From Limnephilus marmoratus (taxonomy: Eukaryota; Arthropoda; Insecta; Trichoptera; Limnephilidae): a DNA stretch of 64,000 nt. The stretch covers positions 39,149,571 to 39,213,570 of the forward strand of contig OU862927.1 in the NCBI GenBank assembly GCA_917880885.1, written 5' to 3'. How positions within the stretch are numbered: position 1 is the first letter of the stretch; every line of letters starts with the position of its first letter. The notes under the pieces are model-generated. The model did not search any database. It was not told the DNA's origin and worked only from the letters and a program-made list of their open reading frames with translations. The position numbers and the translations under genes were made by a program. Shown here one piece after another: positions 53,348 to 64,000 of this stretch.

Positions 53348-54275
53348 TGCGACCGGACAACTAAGAATGAAGTCATCTCAACACTTCTTTTGAAAAGTCG
53401 TTAAAAGTGATGAAAAATAAATATAAAAAATTGGTTAAATACATTACGTTAGGTTAGGTTATTGGCTATTTTTAAAGGCCCGCTACCCGAATTACTACCG
53501 ATTTCTTACATATCTCCCTTAAACACGTTAAGTTTTAAAGCTCTTAAAAAAATATAAGTTATCTTGAAGATAATATCTAGACATTGCCCGCACCGAAACG
53601 CAAATTATATAAAATTCCCTAGATAGAAAAAAATCACAAAGTATGCTCCAAAAATTATTATAAACAAATTTGCTTCAGTTATTTTATAAGTTATATGTAT
53701 GAAAAAAATCACAGTGTTTCTTTAAATGCTGTTTAAGACAATGCCCGCGAGATTTTTGCTCTATTTTAAACGAGTCGTGTTTTATTAAACATTTTCGCAA
53801 TTTTCGCATCGATTTTGTCGCTCTAAATGTTAGCGCTCTCCTCTAACATTCGTAATTTCATATCTCTCCATCTTCTTCTTTTCGGGCCCGGTTGCGGAGC
53901 CTTAAACTTTGAAGTAAAAACTTCTTTAGCACCGTTGTGATTTGAAACTCGATGAAAAGAAAACGAGCATCACTTAAAAAAGACAAACCCATAGATCTAT
54001 GGGATTTTAGCCTGCGAGAGAATGAAATAGACTTATCGCTGTTCTCTTTGTGCAGTGCTTCGTAGAATAAAATATAAAATAATTTTTAAACTTAATAAAC
54101 GCAAATAAATCTTTCAATTATTCTACTACTGATACTCTTGCATTCGTTTCATTCTCTCGAAGTTTAGTTTCCTGAAGGTTTCACTTCTACGGCGTGTGAA
54201 CTGCACGCATGTTTTTTTTTCATGACTTTTCAAAGAGGTGTCTTATAGAATTGATTTTGAGTTGGCATAGATCCG
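53348..54275. mobile_element. hAT-like MITE, family B, copy 3, split
   Basis: The left end gcgaccggacaactaagaat and the right end gagttggcatagatcc are those of family B. The normal 170-200-bp unit is opened near 53475 and resumes near 54210 because about 730 bp are inserted, including repeat E copy 5. Confidence 0.7.
53909..54195 (+). repeat. Repeat family E, copy 5
   Basis: Best copy: gaagtaaaaacttctttagc, accgttgtgatttgaaactc and agcctgcgagagaatgaaat. The inverted terminus ggtttcacttc is at about 54177-54190. The matching inverted ends support a MITE of nearly 290 bp. Confidence 0.65.
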
Positions 54276-54467
54276 TTAGGTTACATCAAATTGTCTAAAT
54301 TCTTGACCCATCAGTTCCAGTTTTACATTTTTTTTAATCCGAGTTCACGTAACCAGAGTTATAATCACTCACAGACAGAAGTACAACCGAAATTAGTACT
54401 TTTGATTGTTTAAAAAAAATTTTTTACATCATGCGTGATTTTATCATTTTATCAAAACCTTTCTTTA

Positions 54468-55154
54468 TAATAGAGAACTCCAGTCCAATTTTTTTAATGA
54501 TTAATGACCTTCTAACTTAAATAACTGCATTTTTATTTTTAGAGTTAGTTTTAATAGTTAAAAAAATTGTCAAAGTTTTAATTTTTCAAGACCCCCCGAA
54601 AACCACCGTATGTATGGTGAATCGTGTGACGTCATCACTCCTGAAAAATTCTATATGATCGGGAAATCAGCTGATCAACTGCCGCCATTTTGAATTCCGT
54701 TGTTCGAAGTATTCTCCCTAGAAGTAGCATTACTATTTTTTTTGTTCAGTAATTTCGAATATTTTAAATAATAGAGATAAACTAATAAGAGATACCTTTA
54801 TTTTTGAAACAGGCCTAAATAATTTTCAATAAACACAACAACTAAATCTCTATAAACAATATGTAAATTAACGAATAAATTAATACGATGGCTTGTGTCA
54901 TATCATACATTCCCATACAATGACTTTACGCTGACGTCACGACACGTTGAACAGTGACGTCACCATTGAAATTTCAATAATGCCAACTTGACGGCGTATA
55001 TTTACGACCAGATTAAAAATGGAGTTTTTAATATTTTTTTTAAAACTCTGCGTTTAATATTATTAAATAAAACTTATATATTCAGAATCAGCGTTTATTG
55101 GTCTATATGAACATATTTTTTAAAGCCATAATATTTTTCACTGGAGTTCCTTAT
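54468..55154 (-). mobile_element. 0.7-kb TIR element (family M), copy 2 (inverted)
   Basis: Reverse complement of 52527-53235 over its full length with scattered differences. Octamers TGACGTCA at 54627, 54932 and 54955. Together the copies form a 2.6-kb inverted-repeat structure with a 1.2-kb spacer. Confidence 0.87.
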
Positions 55155-55189
55155 TCAAGATAATGATTTATTTCTCGCAAATCCCTTGA

Positions 55190-56650
55190 GGAAACATTGT
55201 GTATTTTTTGACTTTTTGAATTTATGGCATACAGAGCTCCGGGCCAATAAGGCCCCTTTCTCTTTCATCATGATTTTATAATGGTTGTTGAAAGTTAGAT
55301 TAATTAGTTAGTTTTTTGTGAAAAAATTTTTGCAAGGGAACATGGCTGCAATATGGGGAGGTTTATGACTTACAAAGGATTTGTTTAGGTTTTTTATGAA
55401 GTGTTTTAATATTTTCATCATACTGGGTGAGGCAGTTGATTGACGCGTTTTCGTGGGTGGGAATGCCCGCATAGAATTTTTCCGCGAGACTTAAGATATG
55501 GTCTTTAAGGAGGGGAACTTCAGAGTCACGGTGAATTTGATTAACCCTCATCCATTTGGGAGCTCCCAGGGCTATACGAATGGCTCTATTTTGAAATGTT
55601 TGTAGTCTTTTCATTTGGGTCTCTGAAGCGTGGGCCCAGATAGGGCTTGCGTAGGTAAGTTTAGGTCTTATTGTTGTTTTGTAAATTAGTAGTTTGTTTT
55701 TTTTGGATAGTTTTTTATTTTTTTTGCATATCATGGGATAAAGGGATGCAAGATTTTTGTTGGCTGAATTTAGAACTTCGGTGATATGCTTTCTCCAAGT
55801 TAATCTACTGTCAAGGGTTATTCCGAGATATTTAATGTTTTTTTTCCAAGGGACGTTTTCGCCGAACAGGTGGATGTTAGGGGGTCTTTTGGGGCGTCTA
55901 CGGGAGAAAACACAAGCTGCGCTTTTGGAAGGGTTTACACTAATTCGCCATTGTTTAAAGAAAGATTCTACTTCTGAGGCGTGGCTTTGGACACGTCGTG
56001 TGGCGGTTATTTCACTTACTGAAGTCGACATGACTTCAGTATCGTCTGCAAATTTTCCTATTTTTGTTTTTTTTGTGCGATGGTTGTATTTACTAGGACG
56101 GGGGATATCGCTTAGGTAAATGTTGAAGAGAGCTGGCGAGAGAATTGAGCCTTGAGGGACACCTGCTCTTAGCATTCTCACTGAGGAATAAATTCCATCT
56201 AATTTTATTCTGAATTTACGATTTTTAATGAAGTGTGCTATAAGTTGAAGCATTGATAGGGGGATACCGAGGAGGAACATTTTATAAATGAGACCTCTGT
56301 GCCAGACTTTGTCGAATGCTTTGCAGACGTCTAGGGAGAGGACTACTGTGTGTTGGCGAAGGTTGAAACCGTTTGTTATTTGATCGACGACCCGCAGAAG
56401 TTGGTGGAGAGTAGAGTGGCCCGATCGAAAGCCGTGTTGAAAGTCGGGAATGAGTTTAAGTTCGCCGACAATTTTTTTCAGTCTGGCGAGGATTAATTTT
56501 TCAAGTATTTTTCCTGCACTGGGAAGCAGGCTAATCGGTCTGTGGTTTATGGCCTGAAGGGGGTCTTTTCCAGGTTTGGGGATGAGTATAACGTCTGCTA
56601 ATTTGTAGTCTTGTGGAAATAACATTGTGTATTGTTGTAATAACAAATTT
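55190..56650 (-). pseudogene. Jockey-clade reverse transcriptase, 5'-truncated, RT intact
   Basis: One uninterrupted 427-codon frame (55363-56646, minus): LADVILIPKPGKDP, NHRPISLLPSAGKILEKLI, LSLDVCKAFDKVWHRGLI, RAGVPQGSILSPALFNIYLSD, KFADDTEVM (catalytic pair intact, 56039-56053). IKYLGITLDSRLTW, TIRPKLTYASPIW and the closing segment RIALGAPKWMRVNQIHRD follow. There is no endonuclease and no start of its own: the first methionine is within the fingers. About 170 bp of 3' UTR follow. It lies directly beside family M copy 2. Confidence 0.92.
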
Positions 56651-57289
56651 ATTTATAAGTACTGAGTTTTTACAGACGTTCTCAATTACATGAGAACAAT
56701 CCCGGTATTAATAAGGTATACTTTTTAGGTAATCTTCTCATACTCATTTCTGATAAGAATTTCATATAAAAATATTTTATAATAATTCGGCGTTGTGTGA
56801 AGCGTCGGAATACGATTCGTCAGAGGAAAATGATCATTTTTAAACAGGGTCAATGACTTAGTTAGGTTTGATCAGTAAGATTTCTTTTATACAGGCTGTT
56901 AAGAAACGTACTTGACTTACTTTGTTTGACCAGTGATTCCTGGCATTATTTAGAGTAAAAATAACAAATAAGGATTATTTTTGACAGCACCAAAGGTTAT
57001 GAAAAAAGGATAGGATGTACGGCTTTTTTCACAGATCTTTTTTCTTAATCATGATTGTAATAAATAGTTACAATAATTCATAACCCGTTTCTTAAAAAAG
57101 ACAGTATCGATTTGTAAACATGAGAAATCGTAATTTCAAACGATAATCACAACGAATAGGGGTCCTTAATAGTGAGCTCATAATCAAAGCTCTTATTGAA
57201 TAGTTTATTATATAGCGAGGCAGCGAACAAACATAAAATATCATTTTTGCACTGTGGTATCACCTATCACCACTCTCCAGCTAGGTGCT
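56651..57289. other. No recognisable feature
   Basis: Low-copy AT-rich sequence. No repeat or frame of note. Confidence 0.4.
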
Positions 57290-57560
57290 GTTACGATGCA
57301 CGAATAAACCCCTGCAAATTACTCACCTACGCCCCTGCAAATTACTCGACTTCCTCTCCGCTAGCTTGCCGCGCGCCAACGGCGGTTGTAGTCGGCCGCC
57401 GCCCCGCATTCTGTCCCCGAGCTCGCCTCAAGCGCACGTGTACCGTGAACCGTTCTGCACTGTTCCAGAACATTCCACGAAGCCGCATGGCGATTGTTAT
57501 TTCGCCTAGTGACGGGCGGGAATGCCAAGCCCGGTTAAATTCCCTTTCACCACACTGATC
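57290..57560. promoter_or_regulatory. GC-rich patch with a heat-shock-element-like site
   Basis: Markedly GC-richer than the rest of the window and CpG-containing. TTCcaGAAcaTTCcacGAA at 57463-57481 contains the three alternating pentamers of a heat-shock element. Overlapping frames of 74-120 codons on both strands have no recognisable domain. It could be a host promoter or first exon; the evidence is only compositional. Confidence 0.35.
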
Positions 57561-58580
57561 TCCAAGCCGCCGGTTGCAGTGAGTACCATGAGCTATTAAT
57601 CCCACTTTATTGCGTGTGTTCCTTGTAAATTCAACGCGACGATAAATGACCGCCCCCAGAGAGATTTTAGGGCCAAATGCACCCGAATTAGATAGGATTG
57701 TTGATGCTACCCTGTTCCAATCTTGCCTGCATTATGTACCATTGTTGTTTACGAAAGAATTCTACCCAATACAACTGTTATTTACCGTAGCCACTTGTTT
57801 AACTGTCTCCCCCTGCCCGTAGGATTAGAGTATTTCAGGGATGCGCCACAAACGCCTCTGAGATCCTACCACCCTGATGATGGTCTCCCCCGCTCTGCTG
57901 ACCTTTCTGAGCTAGTCTGTCGGCAGAAGGTAGGCACCTCAGGTAGGTGTACTTAGCAGTGCATTACAGCGCAATTTTCATTTGCAAATTCATTCCGGTT
58001 CTAGTGTTGGCTCTCTCTACCTGCTTTACCGCTAAGCAAGAATAATATTGAACTTTTACAAATTATTGTAACATAAAGTTTCCGTTGTAAATATATTGTG
58101 ACTCGCGTTAATATTAAGAGTTATTATTTAAACACCTCCGAACATTTAAACATGCATCCAGTTTACAGACGTCGCGTCGCGTCGGCAAGGTCTGTAGGCT
58201 GGCAGACCTGGATAAAGCATTTAAAAAATACACTCTATTGCATCAAACAAAAATTGATAAAATGCAAAAAACAAATCTCGCGAGAACACTACCAGAGATT
58301 TCGAAAGAGCGCAACAAGTATGAAGCATGAACAAATATAATTTTGGAGGCGGGTATGGGTACTAATCAGTTATTGGATAACCAACACCTATACTACAGAT
58401 CATCCCACTACGGTTCACCACGTTTTGTGACTTAGCACGGGCGCCCGGGTTCACAGAGGTGAGGTTTGTCTCTGTCTTGGAGATGGATATACCTGCCCAC
58501 CTACTGCATTGTGGGTCAGATTGAATGAAACTGGATGAGGGAGAATTTATGTCTCCGGCCCGACTCTGTCAACCCATCGC
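57561..58580. other. No recognisable gene
   Basis: Low-copy sequence. It includes CTGATGATGG at 57871-57880 without the rest of a hammerhead. Small frames only. Confidence 0.4.
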
Positions 58581-58589
58581 CTTGCACAG

Positions 58590-58990
58590 CAGTTGGTTTT
58601 TCTTACATCAGCTCCACACAGGAGTTCCTGACGAAAACAATTTCCCTCAGGGCCTATTTCATCTTTGGGGATGCTGTGTGGAGGGTCTTTTTGAGGAAAG
58701 AAAGGAAAAGGGCTTGAGGGGTGTGTACGAATCTGATAGTCAATTTATCCAGGAGTGATGGACATATGAATCCTTCCCTCCCATCGCGGTGCTAGGCAAT
58801 GGGTTGATAGAGTCCGGCTGGAAAGGTAAAAAGGTCTCCATCAACCATTCTCTCCCGATCCGCCCCACCACGCAGTAGGTAGGCAAACGAATGTGCCACC
58901 AAGACCGAGACAAACCTCACCCTAAGTCATCAAACGTAGCTAACCATTTGGGGTGACTTATGACAGAGGTGTTGGCTCCCAAATTAAAGT
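58590..58990 (-). repeat. Family G 3' end, minus strand
   Basis: It begins (as the 3' terminus) cttacatcagctccacacag, with the hairpin partners ttccctcagggcctatttca, then ggggatgctgtgtggagggt and gcggtgctaggcaatgggtt. A related tail segment occurs upstream at 58440-58590. Confidence 0.68.
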
Positions 58991-59596
58991 ACTCTGGCCC
59001 CCAATGGAACAAAACACAGTGAGACAGTAATATCAATTGAAAGATTTACTTTGTCTACATTATGTACGAGTAGCTTAAATTATTGTTCCCTAATTATTTT
59101 TGCCTGCACAAACACGTTTTATGTCTAATGAAATTAAATTTAATGATTTTCTGGTATTTTCGGAGATTTAAGATAGGATCCATTTCAAAATTAAATTGTT
59201 CATTTCTTGAATAATAATGAGAACGCTTTTATTATGTTCATGTTATATTAAATCGTACGAGTATACATGTGGGATATTATTAGAAAGGGACTATTTTAAG
59301 AAAACATATTACTCATTGACTGAGCTTAGCGAAGGCCTGTTGTAACTCAACCGTTTTCTATTTTGTCCCCGGTTTCGAAAATCTGCTGCATCCACTAATT
59401 ATCATGCAAGCAAGTTTTATTTTGACTAGATGGCTTTCGCTGACCAGTTACGGTGATTCTAAGAATTTGAACAATGCATCAAATTTCAATCTTAAAATTC
59501 AATTTCTGTTCTTATTTTCACCGTAGACCGGTTATCTCGCAGGACTTTCGCAAAACTTGTGAAATTTGAGACATTTAACTAACTAAATATTTAATT
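58991..59596. other. No recognisable feature
   Basis: AT-rich, non-coding by inspection. Confidence 0.45.
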
Positions 59597-60115
59597 TTTT
59601 ATTAGAAAAACTCTTTTAAAACTTTTGAAGGTGTAATATCGGTTGCGATATGTTGTGTTCAGCTCTACAGGCTGAGTCTGTTGTAAGGTCTAGTGGACTT
59701 ACATTGGAAGTGTAGACGAATATTAGTAGGTAGTACGCAAAGAAGAGAGAGTAACGGAATACTGTACTAGTATTTATTGTGGAGCTGCCTAACACAAAAG
59801 AGGACGGATCTAGCACGCATCGCCTTATATATAGATTCGCGCAAGCATGCTATCTCGCTTGCACTCATACAATTCACACAGACATTACAGAAGGTTATTC
59901 CCATCAATGTAATATATCATTGAAGAAGAAGATAACAATAATAATCTAAACGAAAATATGAAATAGAACAAGGCACAGGAAAATAGAAAAAAGACAATGT
60001 TCGCAATTGGGGCTCGAACCCAAACCTCTCGTCTTAACCGGTACGTGCGCGTTAACCAATTTCGCTATTGCCACCTTCTGTCAAACCGTCTTAATTGATA
60101 ATCTCATATTTCAAA
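59597..60115 (-). mobile_element. SINE S2 copy e, with solo LTR inserted in its tail
   Basis: The head ggttaacgcgcacgtaccgg and ggttcgagcccc (minus) lies at 60010-60075. Then come the body and gaagaagataacaataataa, and the tail is interrupted at 59632-59889. The uninterrupted tail is visible at 5262-5312. Confidence 0.8.
59632..59889 (+). mobile_element. Solo LTR
   Basis: A 258-bp unit beginning TGTAATATCGG and ending GACATTACA (inverted TGTAAT/ATTACA ends). It is flanked by the 5-bp duplication GAAGG (59627-59631, 59890-59894). A TATA-like ttatatatag lies at 59824-59833. There is no interior; recombination between LTRs would explain it. Five-bp duplications occur in Copia, BEL and some Gypsy elements. 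Orientation is inferred from the TATA. Confidence 0.87.
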
Positions 60116-60123
60116 TTTTTAGA

Positions 60124-60316
60124 ATAGAGAACACCAGTCCAATTTTTAATTTTTTTTTTAATGAATGAATGAACCTTCTGACTTAAATAACTGCATATTT
60201 TTTTAGAGTTTGATTTAATAGTTAAAATAATTTTCAAAGTTTTAATTTTTCAAGATCCCCGAAAAACACCGCACGTATAGTGAATCGTGTGACGTCATCA
60301 CTCCTGAAAAGTTTTT
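60124..60316 (-). mobile_element. 0.7-kb TIR element (family M), partial copy 3
   Basis: Same end as 54468 (agaatagagaacaccagtcc), continuing to tgtgacgtcatcactcctga, then lost. One TGACGTCA at 60290-60297. Confidence 0.75.
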
Positions 60317-60734
60317 CAATGGGTGTTGTAACGGACGTGTTCGCACCCTCAAAACTCCTTTACATTTTGAGGTCATTTCTTGGAAATTTTGCTGAAATTT
60401 CTGGCCTCGAAATGCTAATGTACCGTGCCGCCAGCGACCAAATTTTGTGAAAAGATATTGTTTTTAGGTATAAATTTCCTAATACTTATTTTATAAAATT
60501 ATGTAAAATAATGTTTCCTAACAATGTGCATGTTCCCGGTGCGACAAATAAACTCTACCTGTCGCAGGTTACCACCGAGGACATTTTATAATTTTCATGT
60601 AAAAATTATATACTTGTTATTCTATTATTTCAAATATTTAGCCCCAAAGAAGGACAAATATTTAGCCCCGCAAGGAAGGGCAAACTTAAAAATGTACATT
60701 TTTTCAATTAATGCAACTTACACACCTCGCAGGA
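60317..60734. other. No recognisable feature
   Basis: AT-rich. It has a direct repeat tatttagccccgcaagg-like (about 60637 and 60658). An 87-codon frame at 60524-60787 is not supported by any motif. Confidence 0.4.
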
Positions 60735-63057
60735 CAATGAAACAAACATATCGACTCAGAAATAAAATCAACAGAACTAGGACTTAACAACTACAAAATC
60801 TTTCGCTGGGATAGAAACTCTAAATCCAGTTCCAAAACAAGGGGCGGCGGAGTGCTAATTGCAATTAAAAAAAAAATTGTTATCAAGAAAACTCAAAACA
60901 AAAAATAATACACTCGAACAACTATTTATACAAATTGATACCACCGTACAAAAGATAATAATTGCAACTGTGTACACACCGCCACTATCTGATGCTCTAA
61001 TCTACCGAAGCCACAGCGAAGACGTTGAAGATCTACTCTACAAATACCCTATCTCTAAAATTATTATTCTTGGGGATTACAACCTCCCTAACCTGAAGTG
61101 GAAATCAAGTGATAGTGGCTTCATTGTAAATGAGGGCGAAAATGATCGTGCACGTGAGATTTTGGATATGACAAATTTTTTAAATCTTTTCCAACATAAC
61201 TTTATATACAACGCACATAATCGCTTACTAGATCTAGCAATATCAAATTATCCTAAATTGGTCATTGACAAATGTAATGATCCTCTCTTACCTGTTGATA
61301 ACCACCACCCCCCTCTTTATATTAAGCTAAATGTGTGTAGCGTCAAACCAAAACACGTTGAAAAGACTCTCAACTACAAACGTGCAGATTTTGAATCTAT
61401 AAATTATCATCTTTCCCGTATCGACTGGTCTTTTTTATCGGACGTGAATACTGACAAATCCTTAGATAATTTATATTCAATATTGTCTAGCACTATAAAA
61501 TCATATGTACCACTATATACTCCTAAAAAACATACATATCCAACTTATTTCTCACCAGAACTAAAAGCCTTACTTCAACAAAAAAAAAACTTCATAAAAA
61601 TTCAAAGAAACTCGATCGATGATCGACTATGCAATTTTCAGTGAAACTAGAAAACAATGCAAAGATCTTTCTAAAATCTGTTATAAAACATATTTAAACT
61701 CTATCGAAAACACAGCTTTGCACTCAAGTAATCTCTGGAAATTTATCAAAACACTAAACAACGACAGCACAGACTATCCACTACAAATGCATATGGACGA
61801 AAAATGTGCTAACAGCACACAAGATATCGTAAATCTTTTCTCAGATTTCTTTAAAAATGTTTATGATGAGGAAACACCAGAGGAAAAAATTCCTTCATAC
61901 ACATTTAACAAAACCATACATTTAACAGACTGCTACATAACAGAAGAATCTTGAAAAAAAAACTATGTTCCTTAGACATTAACATATCTGCAGGCCCAGA
62001 CTCCATCCCGCCAATTTTCCTAAAACATTGCTCGTCTGTATTATGTATCAGGTAGAACTTTATTTGTAAAAATAAAATCTTTTATATCTAAACCATTTTC
62101 CGCCACTAGTGGAGTACCGCAAGGTAGTCATCTTGGCCCAATTCTATTTCTTGTTTTTATAAACGACATAGTCAACTGCTTTAAAGACGTCAAAGTATTG
62201 CTTTTCGCTGATGACATTAAATTATATAAAGAGATAACTATCCTTAATCACTGTGAAATTCTTCAATCCAATATAGACATGCTAAAAATTTGGTGCTCAC
62301 AAAACAATCTATATTTAAATGTAGAAAAATGCAAAACTTTGACCTTTTCCAAAAAAAAAACATCACTGTTTTTCGACTATTCAATAAATAAAATAAAATT
62401 AGAAAGAGTATCGGAAATGCGGGATCTTGGCATAATAATGGATTAACTAGACTTCATGGTTCACATTCAACAAAGTGCAAATAAGGGTATGAAAACATTA
62501 GGATTTGTATTAAGAACAATTAAAAACTTTGAATCGTTACAAATCATTAAACTACTGTACACATCCCTTGTTAGAAGCCTAATAGAATATAACTCCATAG
62601 TCTGGTCGCCCTTCTACAAAATTCATATTCATACTATTGAAAGAATTCAAAGAAAATTTCTACGTTTTGTAAATTTTAAACTTAACATCCCTTTAGAGCA
62701 CATAAATGTCCCCGTAAACCGTCGTTAATGAATACTTTAAATATTCCAACATTAGAAAACAGACGAAAAATAAACGACCTAAACTTTTTATTAAAATTAT
62801 TAAACTCTAAATTCGACAGTTGTGAACTCCTGCAATTAATAAATTTACATGTACCTACACGAACAACTAGACAAACATTGACATTTTATACACGTACATC
62901 TCATTCGAACTATGATTTACATTCTCCAATACAACGTTTGCATAGTCTTGGTAACAAATACTTAAACAATCTGGATGTATTTGACAATAATTTGAACTTA
63001 GCAAACTTCAAACGCCATATGTGCCAACTATTTATTTCTACCTATCCCATAAACTAA
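60735..63057 (+). pseudogene. Non-LTR family J ORF2 with internal RT deletion
   Basis: Endonuclease remnant from 60735 (NISTQKIKSTELG; KTRGGGVLIAIKKK; IIILGDYNLPNLKW; NRLLDLAISN; VDNHHPPLYIKL), linker, then the RT entry (DINISAGPDSIPPIFLKH) breaking off near 62035. It resumes at TSGVPQGSHLGPILFLVFIND and LLFADDIKLYKE (catalytic pair intact), then EMRDLGIIMD, LYTSLVRSLIEYNSIVWSP and HVPTRTTRQT. RT fingers of roughly 150 residues are deleted. Stops or shifts lie near 60887, 61640, 61952, 62444 and 62726. Confidence 0.9.
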
Positions 63058-63285
63058 TGTGAACAACAATTTTAAACATTACCTGCTTTATGTCAACTCA
63101 TATATTTTATGGACTATATTTTGTTTCGTATATTTTATGATACCTGTATTTTGTTAACGCTAATATTTTATGTAACCTAAATTTTTATTTTTTTTAAACC
63201 CTTATATTTTATGTAATCTATATTTTGTTTTTAACAAATATTATGTTACTTGTATTGTGTATTGTATTTTGTAAACCCTTTATTT
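63058..63285 (+). repeat. AT-rich 3' flank with repeated tatattttatg words
   Basis: Following the family J stop, the words tatattttatg and tatattttgt recur about eight times to 63265. This is probably the 3' UTR or tail region of the element. Confidence 0.55.
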
Positions 63286-64000
63286 TCACTGTAATTAAAA
63301 TAAATGTACTGCATTCATATTGCGCAGGTCCAGGTGTGGTTCTCTCCAGAGAGTCTGTAGTCAGGTTGTAAGGTTGAGCTGCTTTATAGGCTTCCTTCTG
63401 TTCCACACCATGGAACCGTACAATGAATGATAGAGAGAGGTAGAGTTTGAGGTTATCCTTTGTGTAGTAAAAAACACTTGTGTTTGGTACTGGATATTTG
63501 TAACTATTTATTCTTGTGAATAATTTTACAGAGTGGTTTGTCTGAACACTTGACTGATGACAATAATTGAGACTAATTAAAGTAACAGAAATGAACGACG
63601 GTGTGCTAAACAAGCAGAGTTTAGACGAGGATAGAGAAAGGGACTGTTTATAAGATTGAATGTAGAATGTTTTCAAGAAAAGAATAATAATAAGCGTCAA
63701 AACACGCCATTTTATAGACACAGAAAAGTGAAAGTTTATGCGCCACAGACAACAAAGAGTTTTAGATAAAACATTTTATGGCGAAATGTGAGTAAAAGGT
63801 GGTATAGACGCGAAGTTTAATATAAAGGGCTCTACACATCGAGATGAAAATGAATGATAAGGAAGTGTTCAGTGCTAATGAATTTAAATATAAAATAGGA
63901 CAACACAACACACAACATCCAACATACTCCCGGCTTTGACAAACTGAGTTTGTTAACAAGAAAGATTGTTTATGTTTAGTTCGATGATAGTCACTATTGG
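63286..64000. other. No recognisable feature
   Basis: Less AT-rich than the preceding part. A 167-codon minus frame (63218-63721) runs into the AT-rich 3' flank, is low in complexity and lacks motifs, so I do not call it. The words gtctgtagtcaggttgtaag resemble part of the solo LTR at 59632, so this could be a related LTR element continuing off the window. Confidence 0.35.

Noticed and set aside
57196..57605. Host exon
   Set aside because: Frames of similar length on both strands, no domain, no clear splice signals; only composition is suggestive.
57871..57880. Hammerhead core CTGATGATGG
   Set aside because: No GAAA box or pairing stem follows within 60 bp.
63218..63721. 167-residue protein
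   Set aside because: It extends into the AT-rich 3' flank of a non-LTR element and is of low complexity.

Overview
This window looks like animal nuclear DNA, most likely from an insect. It is AT-rich and made almost entirely of interspersed repeats: tRNA-derived SINEs, several clades of non-LTR retrotransposons, Penelope-like elements (PLEs), Helitron-like ends, hAT-type MITEs and one complete LTR element. Short TTAGG-type runs occur at about 40,540, 44,815 and 53,447. I could recognise no host protein-coding gene, rRNA or functional tRNA. The insect order cannot be fixed by eye.

Layout, left to right. Positions 1-6,700 hold a nested palindrome (60-625), two hAT-like MITEs with 8-bp target duplications (898-1070, 1542-1836), SINEs, non-LTR fragments and a PLE terminus. 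A complete 7.3-kb LTR element without recognisable coding capacity lies at 8,030-15,334. It has near-identical LTRs, a 4-bp target duplication (ACCC) and a probable tRNA-Lys primer site, and it sits inside the GIY-YIG domain of an older PLE copy (7,840-8,029 and 15,335-15,880). At 17,365-24,440 four elements are nested: a SINE is split by a TIR element with TAA duplications. That element contains a 5'-truncated RNase H-bearing non-LTR element, which is split in turn by a Penelope element with a 13-bp duplication.

From 25,000 to 35,000 there are an RTE-like 3' fragment with a 14-bp duplication, a pyrimidine-rich array, a 27-bp minisatellite and a Jockey-type element interrupted by the 3' part of a different non-LTR family. 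From 35,000 to 50,000 there are Helitron-like elements, a MITE within a MITE, an endonuclease-domain fragment, a foldback element built from a reiterated 'actaatatctac' motif, and many SINEs and decayed non-LTR tails. From 50,000 to 64,000 there are a pair of head-to-head hammerhead-like sequences, two inverted 0.7-kb MITE copies rich in CRE octamers, a Jockey reverse transcriptase, a solo LTR with an identifiable empty site, and a non-LTR element with an internal deletion.

No pathway operates across the window. The interactions are parasitic: non-autonomous elements (SINEs, MITEs, the non-coding LTR element) depend on enzymes of autonomous relatives, of which only broken copies are seen here. 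The strongest leads for something undescribed are the non-coding LTR element with its own minisatellites, the inverted hammerhead-like pair at 51,062-51,309, the subterminal-repeat foldback at 40,168-40,948, and the inverted architecture of the Penelope copy.
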